A stretch of DNA of 64,000 bases, from positions 1-64,000 of the forward strand of contig NZ_WBWE01000015.1 in assembly GCF_008932435.1 (NCBI RefSeq), in the 5' to 3' direction. The position numbers were made by a program, and so were the translations under genes. This DNA comes from Brucella pseudintermedia (GTDB taxonomy: Bacteria; Pseudomonadota; Alphaproteobacteria; Rhizobiales; Rhizobiaceae). The notes beneath the pieces are model-generated. The model searched no databases. It was not told the origin of the DNA and was given only the letters and a program-made list of their open reading frames with translations. Of the stretch, positions 49,642 to 57,499 are shown piece after piece. Every line of letters begins with the position of its first letter. Positions within the stretch are counted from its first letter, which is position 1.

Positions 49642-50712
49642 TTATAGCTTTACCGGCTTGCCGGTGCGCACACTTTCATCCGCCGCAAGGCAGATGCGCA
49701 GCGATTGCAGCGCGTCATCCATATGGCGGTTGAGATCGATATCCTCGCGGATGGCCTTGAGCATATAGGCCTGCTCGCGTTCGCACAGTTCCTGATGGCC
49801 GGGTTCATCCGCCATGGAGAGATCCGTATCCGGCTTCAGGAACTTGCCATCGGCTCCACGCTCGGCACGGTGAACGCGGATGGTCGAGGTCTTGGTATGT
49901 GCGTCCACATCGTCGGATTTGGTCACGGCCTCGTTCATCACGATGGAAACGCAGCCATTCGGCGAAATCACATCCTTCACGAAGAAGGCGGTCTCGGACA
50001 TCATCGGACCCCAGCCCGCCTCATACCAGCCGACCGTGCCGTCATCGAACAGCACTTGCAGATGGCCATAATTATACATGTCCGGCTTGATCTCGTCGGA
50101 GAGACGCAGACCCATGCCGCGCACTTCCACCGGCTTTGCGTCGGTGATCTGGCACATGACGTCCACATAATGCACGCCGCAATCGACGATCGGCGACGTC
50201 GTGTTCATCAGGTTCTTGTGCGTTTCCCAGGTTGCGCCGCTGGACTGCTGGTTGAGGTTCATGCGGAAGACATAAGGCCCGCCAAGCTGGCGCGCCTCGG
50301 AGATAAGCCGCATCCATGATGGATGATGGCGCAGGATATAACCGATGACGAGCTTGCGTCCGTTGGCGCGCGCACAGTCGATCACGCGGCGCGCATCTTC
50401 AACTGTGGTTGCCAGCGGCTTTTCAACAAAGACATGCGCGCCCTGCTCCATCGCGGCGATGGCATAATCCGCATGGCTTTCCGAATAGGTGGCAACACAG
50501 GCGAGATCGGGCTTCAGTTCCTTCAATGCTTCGTGGAAGGAAGGATGAATTTCATAGCCCGCCAGTTCATCCGGCACCGCAACCTTGGTGCGGTTGACGA
50601 GGCCGACGATCTCGAAACCGGGATTGCGGTGATAGGCGAGCGCATGGCTGCGCCCCATATTGCCGAGACCGGCGGAAAGTACACGGATGGGATTTTGCAT
50701 TGCAGAACTCAT
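49642..50712 (-). CDS. Gfo/Idh/MocA-family oxidoreductase
   Basis: Predicted 356 aa. The NAD(P)-binding motif GLGNMGRSHALAYHRNPG lies at the N-terminus and the family's catalytic EKPLATT motif near residue 95. The C-terminal alpha/beta domain follows. It lies between the permease and ATPase genes of a sugar importer, its start overlapping the permease stop by 4 nt, so it acts on the imported sugar or its derivative. In Sinorhizobium meliloti a similar row (ATPase, oxidoreductase, permeases, binding protein, kinase, GntR regulator) serves amino sugars, as I recall. The precise reaction is unknown. Confidence 0.85.
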   Translation of the reverse strand: MSSAMQNPIRVLSAGLGNMGRSHALAYHRNPGFEIVGLVNRTKVAVPDELAGYEIHPSFHEALKELKPDLACVATYSESHADYAIAAMEQGAHVFVEKPLATTVEDARRVIDCARANGRKLVIGYILRHHPSWMRLISEARQLGGPYVFRMNLNQQSSGATWETHKNLMNTTSPIVDCGVHYVDVMCQITDAKPVEVRGMGLRLSDEIKPDMYNYGHLQVLFDDGTVGWYEAGWGPMMSETAFFVKDVISPNGCVSIVMNEAVTKSDDVDAHTKTSTIRVHRAERGADGKFLKPDTDLSMADEPGHQELCEREQAYMLKAIREDIDLNRHMDDALQSLRICLAADESVRTGKPVKL

Positions 50713-51548
50713 TTTACAGCCCCTGCGGTAATGCCGCGGATCAGCTGCCGCGAGAAGAGAACATAGAGGATGAGGATCGGGAACATCGCCAGTGAAAGGG
50801 CCGACAGGACGGCGTTCCAGTTGGTGACGAACTGGCCGATGAAAAGCTGCGAACCGAGCGTCACCGTCTTGGTGGCTTCACTTGGCGCCAGGATCAGCGG
50901 GAACCAGAGATCGTTCCAGATCGGGATCATGGTGAAGACGGCGACCGTCGCCATGGCAGGCCGGATCAATGGCAGCACCAGCTTGAAGAAGATCGCATAT
51001 TCCGACATGCCGTCTATTCGCCCGGCATTCTTCAAATCGTCGGATACGGTTCGCATGAATTCCGACAGGATGAAGATCGCCAGCGGCAGCCCTTGCGCGG
51101 TATAAACGAGGATAAGCGCCGTCAGCGTATTGACCAGCCCCGCCGCCACCATGCCTTGCAGCAACGCAACCGTGCCGAGCCTGATGGGGATCATGATGCC
51201 GATGGCCAGATAGAGCCCCATCAGCGTGTTGCCCTTGAAGCGGTATTCGGCGAGCGCGAAGGCTGCCATCGCTCCAAACAGGATCACGAAGAAAATGCTG
51301 GCTACGGTCACGATGGTGCTGTTCTGAAAATAGGTCAGGAACGAGCCTTGCTTCAGAACTGTTTCATAACCGATGAGGCTGAAGCTCTCCGGGGTCGGAA
51401 ACTGCAAGGGCGTGCGGAAGATCGCATTGCGGTCCTTGAAGGAGTTGATCAGGGTCAGCGCAACCGGAAACACGGCGATCAGCATGTAGAAGATGAGGGC
51501 CGCATGAACGAGAGTGGTGCGAAGGGGCGATGTGCGTGCTTTCGACAT
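50709..51548 (-). CDS. Sugar ABC importer permease (MalG type)
   Basis: Predicted 279 aa with six helices. The coupling EAA-loop reads DGMSEYAIFFKLVLPLIRP and the C-terminus ends in SRQLIRGITAGAVK, as is usual for MalG/UgpE-like proteins. It forms the inner-membrane channel with the upstream MalF-type subunit. It overlaps the oxidoreductase gene by 4 nt and follows the other permease after 10 nt. Confidence 0.9.
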   Translation of the reverse strand: MSKARTSPLRTTLVHAALIFYMLIAVFPVALTLINSFKDRNAIFRTPLQFPTPESFSLIGYETVLKQGSFLTYFQNSTIVTVASIFFVILFGAMAAFALAEYRFKGNTLMGLYLAIGIMIPIRLGTVALLQGMVAAGLVNTLTALILVYTAQGLPLAIFILSEFMRTVSDDLKNAGRIDGMSEYAIFFKLVLPLIRPAMATVAVFTMIPIWNDLWFPLILAPSEATKTVTLGSQLFIGQFVTNWNAVLSALSLAMFPILILYVLFSRQLIRGITAGAVK

Positions 51549-51558
51549 GGTCTCGTCC

Positions 51559-52503
51559 TCAGAACTGATAGCGGCGCATGCGGCGCTGGATGCCGAACAG
51601 ATAGAGCGACACGCCTGCCAAAATGATGAGGAACATCACGGCGGCAATGGTCGCGCCCATCGATGGATTGCCAAGCTGCAACTGGAAGCCGAAGAAAGTG
51701 CGATAAAGGAACGTGCCCAGAATATCCGTCGACTTGTCAGGTCCGGCCAAGGCTCCCTGCATCGAATAGATGAGGTCGAACGCGTTGAAGTTGGCGACGA
51801 AGGTCATCACCGAGATCAGGCCGATGGATGGCAGGATGAGCGGCAGCTTGATCTTGAAGAACTGGCTCCAGCCGGTAATTCCGTCACATTCCGCCGCCTC
51901 GATGATTTCATCGGGAATGTTGAGAAGGGCCGCGTAGATCAGCATCATCGGAATGCCGACGAACTGCCAGACTGAGACGAGCGACACGGTGACGAGAGCC
52001 GTATCGGCCTTGCCGAGCCAAGGGCCGAACAGCCATTTCAGGCCCACCAAATCCATCATCCACGGCGCCACGCCCCAGATCGGCGACAGGATCAGTTTCC
52101 AGATAAAGCCGACGATCACGAAGGACAGCAGGGTCGGCAGGAAGATAGCCGTGCGGTAGAAGGCGGCGAAACGCAGCTTCGGCAGCGACAGCATGGCAGC
52201 CAGCAGAATGCCGATCGGGTTTTGAACCAGCATGTGAATGCAGAAGAATATAAAGTTGTTTTTCAACGCATTCCAGAAATCGCGCGACCAGTTCGGATCG
52301 CCGAAAAGTGCTTTGAAATTGGCAAGCCCCACGAAAGTGCGCTGTCCGTCGACGACATTGAAGAATGCCTGCCTCAAGGTCTCGATGAGCGGCAGCACCA
52401 TCACCGCCGTATAAATCAGCACGCAAGGTAGAAGAAATACAAGTATATGCCAACGCCTCGGGCGCTTGTGCACAATAGCTGTCATGTCGGCAGATTGGCT
52501 CAT
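51559..52503 (-). CDS. Sugar ABC importer permease (MalF type)
   Basis: Predicted 314 aa with six helices, the first near WHILVFLLPCVLIYTAVMVL. The coupling loop reads ECDGITGWSQFFKIKLPLILP. It is the partner of the MalG-type permease. It is separated from the binding-protein gene upstream by 259 bases that hold that gene's terminator and a Bru-RS-like fragment, so it may be expressed by read-through at a lower level. Confidence 0.9.
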   Translation of the reverse strand: MSQSADMTAIVHKRPRRWHILVFLLPCVLIYTAVMVLPLIETLRQAFFNVVDGQRTFVGLANFKALFGDPNWSRDFWNALKNNFIFFCIHMLVQNPIGILLAAMLSLPKLRFAAFYRTAIFLPTLLSFVIVGFIWKLILSPIWGVAPWMMDLVGLKWLFGPWLGKADTALVTVSLVSVWQFVGIPMMLIYAALLNIPDEIIEAAECDGITGWSQFFKIKLPLILPSIGLISVMTFVANFNAFDLIYSMQGALAGPDKSTDILGTFLYRTFFGFQLQLGNPSMGATIAAVMFLIILAGVSLYLFGIQRRMRRYQF

Positions 52504-52520
52504 ATGGGCATTCGCTCTTC

Positions 52521-52572
52521 AAGAGCATTTCCGGCAGAGGATGATCCACTTGCGGTCGGAAATGCATAAACC
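52521..52572. repeat. Bru-RS-like repeat fragment
   Basis: AAGAGCATTTCCGGCAGAGG and GGTCGGAAATGCATAAACC give the inverted GCATTTCC/GGAAATGC ends of the palindromic repeat seen in this window near 2179 and 56257. It lies just upstream of the MalF-type permease start, inside the operon. Confidence 0.5.
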
Positions 52573-52715
52573 GATGGCTGGCGCTGTCACTCACCAGAAA
52601 GCGTGCAAACCGGAGAAAGCCGGAGCTTCCCCTCGCCACACGCTCGCGTCATTTTTTAAACTGACACGGATTGCACCGAATGCAAAACAGCATGTCGATG
52701 CGCCGGACGAAAAGA

Positions 52716-52749
52716 TATGGGCGGCGTGCCCCCGCGATCGCCGCCCATA
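52716..52749 (-). terminator. Terminator/attenuator after the binding-protein gene
   Basis: A perfect 11-bp stem (TATGGGCGGCG with CGCCGCCCATA) begins 14 bases after the stop codon and is followed on the minus strand by TCTTTTCG. It probably reduces transcription into the permease genes, keeping binding protein in excess. Confidence 0.7.
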
Positions 52750-52762
52750 AAGCCCCGCGTTT

Positions 52763-54022
52763 TTACTTCGCAGGCTTGTACCAGCTGTCGAGGCCTTCCT
52801 GCAGCTTCTTCGCAGCATCTTCCGGCGTCACGGTGCCGTTGATGACGTTGGCCGACTGAACCCAGGTTTCGTTTTCGAGGTTCGGCGTGCCACGCGACAG
52901 GATCTGGTAGGTCGAGCGAATGGTCGGCTTGCACTTTTCGCGCCAGGAAACGAATTCCTGCGCCAGCGGATCGCTCATCTTCACAGCCGTCGAGTTCAGG
53001 CTGAAGAAGCCCGGCAGCGCATTGGCGTAGATTTCTGCGAATTCAGGCGAAGCGACCCAGTTCAGGAACACCTTTGCCTGTTCCGCGTTCTTGCTCGAAG
53101 CGTTGAGGCCGAGGCCGATATCGTTGTGGTCGGAGATGTAGCAGGTGTCGCCAGCATTCTTGACCGGCGGCGGGAAGGCGCCCATCTTGAACTGCGCCTG
53201 CGTGTTGAACAGGCCGATTTCCCACGAGCCAGCCGGATAGATGGCGGCGCGGCCGAGCGTGAACAGGTTCTGGCTGTCAGGGTAGGTTTGCGCCTCGAAA
53301 CCGTCGCCCAGATAATCCTTCCACTTGGCGAGAACCTTGAATGGTTCGACCCATGGCTCGTCGGTCAGCTTCTGTTCGCCGGCGATCAGCGCCTTGCGGC
53401 CTTCTTCGCCCTTCCAGTAGGTCGGCCCGATATTCTGGTAGCCCATGGTTGCGGCTTCCCACATATCCTTCGTGCCCATGGCCATCGGGATATAGTTGCC
53501 GTCTGCCTTGATCTTTTCCAGAACTTCGAAGAATTCGGCTTCCGTCGCCGGAGCCTTGAGGCCGAGCTTGTCGAAGGCTTCCTGATTATAGATGAAGCCG
53601 TGAATGACCGAGGCCATCGGTACGCAGAAGGTCTTGGAGCCGTCATCGGTGGTCCAGGCGGACTTGGCAACGTCGGAGAAGTTCTTCATGCCTTCCAGAT
53701 CGGTCAGGTCGGCAAGCTTGCCCTTGTTGAACAGCTCAAGCGAGGTGTCGAACGGACGGCAGGAAATGAGGTCCCCGCCGGAGCCTGCATCGAGCTTGGC
53801 ATTGAGGGCCGCATTATATTCGGTCGGCGCGCTCGGTGCGAAATTGATCTTGATGCCGGGATTCTTGGCTTCAAAAGCCGGAATGATTTTTTCCTGCCAG
53901 ATCTGCAGATCGTCGTTACGCCAGCTTTCGACCGTCAGCGTGACGTCCTCAGCCAGCGCAGCCGATCCCGACGCAAGAAGCGTGGAGCCCAGCAGCATGA
54001 GTTTCAACGTATTACGAACCAT
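52763..54022 (-). CDS. Sugar ABC importer, periplasmic binding protein
   Basis: Predicted 419 aa from MVRNTLKLML, ribosome site GGGAGAAGG. Sec signal peptide (LKLMLLGSTLLASGSA, cut after ALA). The mature part is an extracellular solute-binding protein of family 1: VTLTVESWRNDDLQIWQEKI, PAFEAKNPGIKINFAPSAPT, and AIYPAGSWEIGLFN later. It is the first gene of the minus-strand transport operon and faces the kinase gene, so one control region may serve both. The sugar is probably an amino sugar or its dimer, judging by the BadF-type kinase. Confidence 0.9.
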   Translation of the reverse strand: MVRNTLKLMLLGSTLLASGSAALAEDVTLTVESWRNDDLQIWQEKIIPAFEAKNPGIKINFAPSAPTEYNAALNAKLDAGSGGDLISCRPFDTSLELFNKGKLADLTDLEGMKNFSDVAKSAWTTDDGSKTFCVPMASVIHGFIYNQEAFDKLGLKAPATEAEFFEVLEKIKADGNYIPMAMGTKDMWEAATMGYQNIGPTYWKGEEGRKALIAGEQKLTDEPWVEPFKVLAKWKDYLGDGFEAQTYPDSQNLFTLGRAAIYPAGSWEIGLFNTQAQFKMGAFPPPVKNAGDTCYISDHNDIGLGLNASSKNAEQAKVFLNWVASPEFAEIYANALPGFFSLNSTAVKMSDPLAQEFVSWREKCKPTIRSTYQILSRGTPNLENETWVQSANVINGTVTPEDAAKKLQEGLDSWYKPAK

Positions 54023-54341
54023 TTGACCTTCTCCCGTTTTTTGAGCGCGGATGCGCAAAAGAGGCGAAAGCACATCAGACCGTTTCGGTACGATCATTTC
54101 ACGCGTTACGGGAAAGGCACCGGCCCCCGCCGGTCGTCTCCATCCCAATCCGCGTGACATCGCCCTCAGCGGCCCACAGCGACATTGCGCTCCCCTTCTG
54201 CTGAAATTAATGCCAAAAACGTACCAATTGTCCAGAGAAGTTTACAACTTTCGCGCATAAAAATTCAAAAGCGTCGGTTTTCCCGAATTGTTTCAATGAA
54301 TTAATCAAATTTTTCACAAGCCGACAAAACTGCTTGGTTAA

Positions 54342-54380
54342 TGGTATTTTTTTGGTATCTTCAAGCTGGAGGTATCTTCA
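54342..54380. promoter_or_regulatory. Repeated GGTATCTTCA and TGGTAT elements before the kinase gene
   Basis: TGGTAT occurs at 54342 and 54353, and the 10-mer GGTATCTTCA occurs twice, at 54354-54363 and 54371-54380. The second copy contains the ribosome site (GGAGGTATC) and touches the ATG. GntR/UTRA regulators of the NagR type often use TGGTAT-like half sites, so this may be the operator of the regulator encoded two genes downstream. Confidence 0.45.
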
Positions 54381-55267
54381 TGACTGAATTCTTCATTGGC
54401 GTTGATGGCGGCGGCACCGGATGCCGCGCTGTTGTAGCTGGCAGCGATGGGGCGATTCTGGGTTCAGGGCGCAGCGGCTCCGCCAATATCGTCACCGATC
54501 CGCAGACGGCGCTGATCAATGTGATCGCGGCGGTCGACAACGCTTTTGAGGATGCCGGGCTGGACAAGGCGCATTATGCGACCAGTCACGCGGTTCTGGG
54601 CCTCGCTGGCGGCAATGTCGTGGGCGTGGGACTTCCGATTGAGCGCGGCCTCCCCTTCGCGCACTCCAATGTAGAATTCGACGGCGTGATCGCGCTTCAG
54701 GGCGCGCTTGGTGATCAGGACGGTATCGTTGCCATTCTCGGCACCGGTACGGCCTATATCGCGCGCAAAAACGGTCGTATTCATTCGGTCGGCGGCTGGG
54801 GTTTCCCCTTGAGCGATCTTGGCAGCGGCGCGCGACTCGGTCAAAGCCTGCTGCAGGAAAGCCTGCTTGTGCATGATGGCATTCATCCGCGCACATGCCT
54901 GACGACCGATCTTCTCAATGAGTTCGACAATAATCCCGACAATCTGGTTGAATTTGCCTGGACGGCAAAACCCGGCGACTTCGGCAAATATGCTCCTCGT
55001 GTTTTCCAGTATGCCAGCGAGGGCGACGACACGGCGCGCATGTTGTTGGAGCGCTCCGCCGGTTATATCAGCGAAACGCTCGAAATGCTGATCAAACAGG
55101 GAGCCGAACGCATCAGCCTGCTCGGCGGCATGGCGCCGCTCTATGTCGAATGGCTGCCGTCCCATCAGCAGAAACTTCTCGTCAAGCCTGCGGCGGATGC
55201 GCTGACCGGCGCTCTCCAACTCGCACTGAAGCGATATGGGCCGCAAAATGGAAAGGCGCGTGAATGA
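54380..55267 (+). CDS. BadF/BadG-type sugar kinase (probable N-acetylglucosamine kinase)
   Basis: Predicted 295 aa from MTEFFIGVDG, with GGAGG seven bases upstream; a longer frame from 54341 is less likely. The ASKHA fold shows phosphate-1 motif GVDGGGTGCRAVVAG, ILGTGTAYIARKNG (phosphate-2) and ISLLGGMAPLYVEWLP (adenosine). Members of this family phosphorylate N-acetylglucosamine, glucosamine or related sugars. It overlaps the GntR regulator gene by 4 nt and is divergent from the importer operon. In comparable rhizobial loci SIS-isomerase and deacetylase genes follow; they are absent here. Confidence 0.83.
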   Translation: MTEFFIGVDGGGTGCRAVVAGSDGAILGSGRSGSANIVTDPQTALINVIAAVDNAFEDAGLDKAHYATSHAVLGLAGGNVVGVGLPIERGLPFAHSNVEFDGVIALQGALGDQDGIVAILGTGTAYIARKNGRIHSVGGWGFPLSDLGSGARLGQSLLQESLLVHDGIHPRTCLTTDLLNEFDNNPDNLVEFAWTAKPGDFGKYAPRVFQYASEGDDTARMLLERSAGYISETLEMLIKQGAERISLLGGMAPLYVEWLPSHQQKLLVKPAADALTGALQLALKRYGPQNGKARE

Positions 55268-56034
55268 GCGGAAATTTCAGCGCCTTCCTGCCAAAGAACC
55301 TGCAAGGTTCCGCCCCGTCTTCCGGGGGGCCTCTCTACATGCAGCTGCGCCAATCGCTGGAGGCTGCGATCCGCGCCGGACAACTGGCCGACGGCGAAGC
55401 GCTGCCGCCGGAACGCGACATTGCCGAATATGCCAATATAAGCCGCGTCACGGTGCGCAAGGCCGTGGATGATCTGGTGAAGGCCGGGCTTCTTGTGCGT
55501 CGCCATGGTTCCGGCACTTTCGTCGTGCGTCCGAGCGAGCGCGTGCAGCAATCGCTTTCGATGCTGACCTCCTTTACGGAAGACATGGCGCGTCGCGGCA
55601 TCACCACACAATCCAAATGGCTGGAACGCGGCCTTTATTATCCCTCACCGGAAGAGATGATGAAACTGGGCGTTTCTTCCGAAACTCGTGTTGCCCGACT
55701 TGGCCGTCTGCGCATGGCGAGCGATTTGCCGCTGGCGATCGAACGAGCCAGCCTTTCAAGCGAAATCCTGCCCGACCCGGAGTTGGTCAAGGGATCGCTT
55801 TATGCCGAACTGAGCCGCACCGGCTTTCGGCCTGTTCGTGCTGTCCAGCGCATTGCGGCCTGCAACATCAAGGACCCGGATGCGCGCATTCTCGGCGTCA
55901 AGGAAGGAGATGCAGGCTTGTCCATCGAGCGCATTTCCTATCTGCCGTCCGGTCGCGTGGTCGAATTCACGAAATCGCTCTATCGCGGCGATGCCTATGA
56001 TTTCGTCGCCGAACTGACAATCCCCCAACCATGA
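55264..56034 (+). CDS. GntR-family regulator with UTRA domain (HutC/NagR type)
   Basis: Predicted 256 aa. The GntR winged helix occupies about residues 25-90 (LADGEALPPERDIAEYANIS, VTVRKAVDDLVKAGLL and RRHGSGTFV). The UTRA sugar-binding domain fills about 100-250. It overlaps the kinase gene by 4 nt. It most likely controls the divergent importer operon and its own operon in response to a phosphorylated amino sugar. A hairpin terminator follows. Confidence 0.88.
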   Translation: MSGNFSAFLPKNLQGSAPSSGGPLYMQLRQSLEAAIRAGQLADGEALPPERDIAEYANISRVTVRKAVDDLVKAGLLVRRHGSGTFVVRPSERVQQSLSMLTSFTEDMARRGITTQSKWLERGLYYPSPEEMMKLGVSSETRVARLGRLRMASDLPLAIERASLSSEILPDPELVKGSLYAELSRTGFRPVRAVQRIAACNIKDPDARILGVKEGDAGLSIERISYLPSGRVVEFTKSLYRGDAYDFVAELTIPQP

Positions 56035-56048
56035 GTCGTAACGGCGAA

Positions 56049-56070
56049 AACGGCCCGTTTCCGGGCCGTT
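56049..56070. terminator. Bidirectional terminator between gntR and cydX
   Basis: AACGGCCCG and CGGGCCGTT form a perfect 9-bp stem with a four-base loop. It is followed by CCTTATT on the plus strand and by TTTT on the minus strand, and stands between the convergent gntR and cyd transcripts. Confidence 0.8.
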
Positions 56071-56081
56071 CCTTATTCGCG

Positions 56082-56237
56082 TCAATGATGTTTCTTGCCT
56101 TCGCGAGCCAGTTCCACCGTCGGGTCGGCTGTCAGACGCTTGCGCGCCCGGTCGTCCATCAGCTCATACCACATGGCGTTGAGGACGGCGAAAGCGGCTG
56201 CAAGCGGAAGTCCCAATAGCCAGGAAAAATACCACAT
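56082..56237 (-). CDS. cydX: CydX, small subunit of cytochrome bd oxidase
   Basis: Predicted 51 aa starting MWYFSWLLGLPLAAAFAVLN, with the excellent ribosome site AAGGAAG. The MWYFxWxLG opening, single membrane helix and following NAMWYELMDD identify the CydX/YbgT family, which stabilises the CydAB oxidase. It is the last gene of the cyd operon, about 100 bases downstream of cydB, with a Bru-RS-like repeat in the gap. The longer frame to 56273 is only an upstream extension. Confidence 0.9.
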   Translation of the reverse strand: MWYFSWLLGLPLAAAFAVLNAMWYELMDDRARKRLTADPTVELAREGKKHH

Positions 56238-56256
56238 CTTGCTTCCTTTCTGATCG

Positions 56257-56340
56257 GAGCATTTCCGGCACAAGCGTGAAGCGGTTTTGTGTCGGCTAAT
56301 GCGTTAAAACCAATGGATAGAACGGCTTCTGCAGCCGCTC
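56257..56340. repeat. Bru-RS-like repeat between cydB and cydX
   Basis: Starts GGAGCATTTCCGGCACAAGC, has GTGAAGCGGTTTTGTGTCGG and AATGCGTTAAAACCA, and ends GCCGCTCTA touching the cydB stop. The inverted ends (GAGC/GCTC) and the internal phrases match the repeat at 2179-2277. It separates cydB from cydX inside one operon. Confidence 0.6.
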
Positions 56341-57494
56341 TAATAGGCGTGGTTGCTGTCGTCTTCGATCATGTCCTTTTCGACCTTGCCCCACAAAACC
56401 TTGTAGACCCAGGACGTGTAGACAACGATCACCGGCAGGAAGATGACCGTTACCACCAGCATGATGAACAGCGTCATATGACTGGAGGAGGAGTCCCACA
56501 CCGTGAGGCTGGCGCGCGGATCGATAGATGATGGCAAGATGAACGGGAACATGGACACGCCGACGGAAGAAATGATGCCGAAGATCGACAGCTTTCCGAA
56601 CAGCAGCGGCGCAATTTCCCCGCGGCTGCGCAATGTCACAAAGACCGCGAGCGCTCCAAGGATGCCGAGCGCCGGAGCGATCAGCAGGATTGGATAGTTC
56701 GCATAATTGGCGAACCATGCGCCGTGGTCCAGTTCCACTGTCTTGCGCAGCGGATTGGACGGGCCATCCATGACGATGGCGCTTGTGATCCGGTAGCCCG
56801 AAATCCAGAGCCAGCTGATCACCCCTGCCAGTATATAGAGCACAACGGTCAGAACCGACGCGACGCTGCCGTAGAACCGCGCGCGCGCCTGAACATCGCC
56901 GGTCGTCTTCAGCACCAGCCACGAGGCGCCATGCATGGAGAGCATCGTCACTGAAAGCACGCCGCAAAGCAGCGCGAACGGATTGAGCAGACCGAAGAAC
57001 GAACCTTCATAGAATATCTGGAGATCGTCAGCCAGACGGAACGGAATACCCTGGAGGACGTTGCCCACCGCAACGCCGAAGATGAGTGCGGGAACGAAGC
57101 CGCCGATGAACAATGCCCAGTCCCAGCCCGCTCGCCAGGCTTCGCTATCGCGCTTGGAGCGATATTTGAAGCCGACCGGACGCAGGATGAGCGCGAACAG
57201 GATGGCAAACATCGCCAGATAAAAGCCCGAGAACGACACCGCATATAAAGGCGGCCACGCAGCAAAAATGGCACCGCCGCCCAGAATCAACCAGACCTGA
57301 TTGCCTTCCCAGACCGGACCAATCGTGTTGATGATGATCCGCCGCTCGACATCGGTCTTGCCGACGACCGGCATGAGGATGTCCACGCCCAGATCGAACC
57401 CGTCCATGGCGGCAAAGGCGATCAACAATACGCCGAGCAGTACCCACCAGATGATGCGCAGGGTTTCATAGTCCAACAAATCGCTGAGTATCAT
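56340..57494 (-). CDS. cydB: Cytochrome bd oxidase subunit II
   Basis: Predicted 384 aa with eight or nine membrane helices. The start (YETLRIIWWVLLGVLLIAFA, then DGFDLGVDIL) and the N-terminal GPVWEGNQVWLILGGGAIFA are family signatures. With CydA it forms the quinol oxidase that reduces oxygen to water with high affinity. It starts five bases after the cydA stop. In Brucella abortus cydB mutants have been reported as attenuated, which is knowledge and not seen here. Confidence 0.93.
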   Translation of the reverse strand: MILSDLLDYETLRIIWWVLLGVLLIAFAAMDGFDLGVDILMPVVGKTDVERRIIINTIGPVWEGNQVWLILGGGAIFAAWPPLYAVSFSGFYLAMFAILFALILRPVGFKYRSKRDSEAWRAGWDWALFIGGFVPALIFGVAVGNVLQGIPFRLADDLQIFYEGSFFGLLNPFALLCGVLSVTMLSMHGASWLVLKTTGDVQARARFYGSVASVLTVVLYILAGVISWLWISGYRITSAIVMDGPSNPLRKTVELDHGAWFANYANYPILLIAPALGILGALAVFVTLRSRGEIAPLLFGKLSIFGIISSVGVSMFPFILPSSIDPRASLTVWDSSSSHMTLFIMLVVTVIFLPVIVVYTSWVYKVLWGKVEKDMIEDDSNHAY

Positions 57495-57499
57495 GATCC

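Noticed and set aside
56082-56273. 63-aa start for CydX
   Set aside because: The 12 extra residues precede the universal MWYFxW start, which has its own strong ribosome site.
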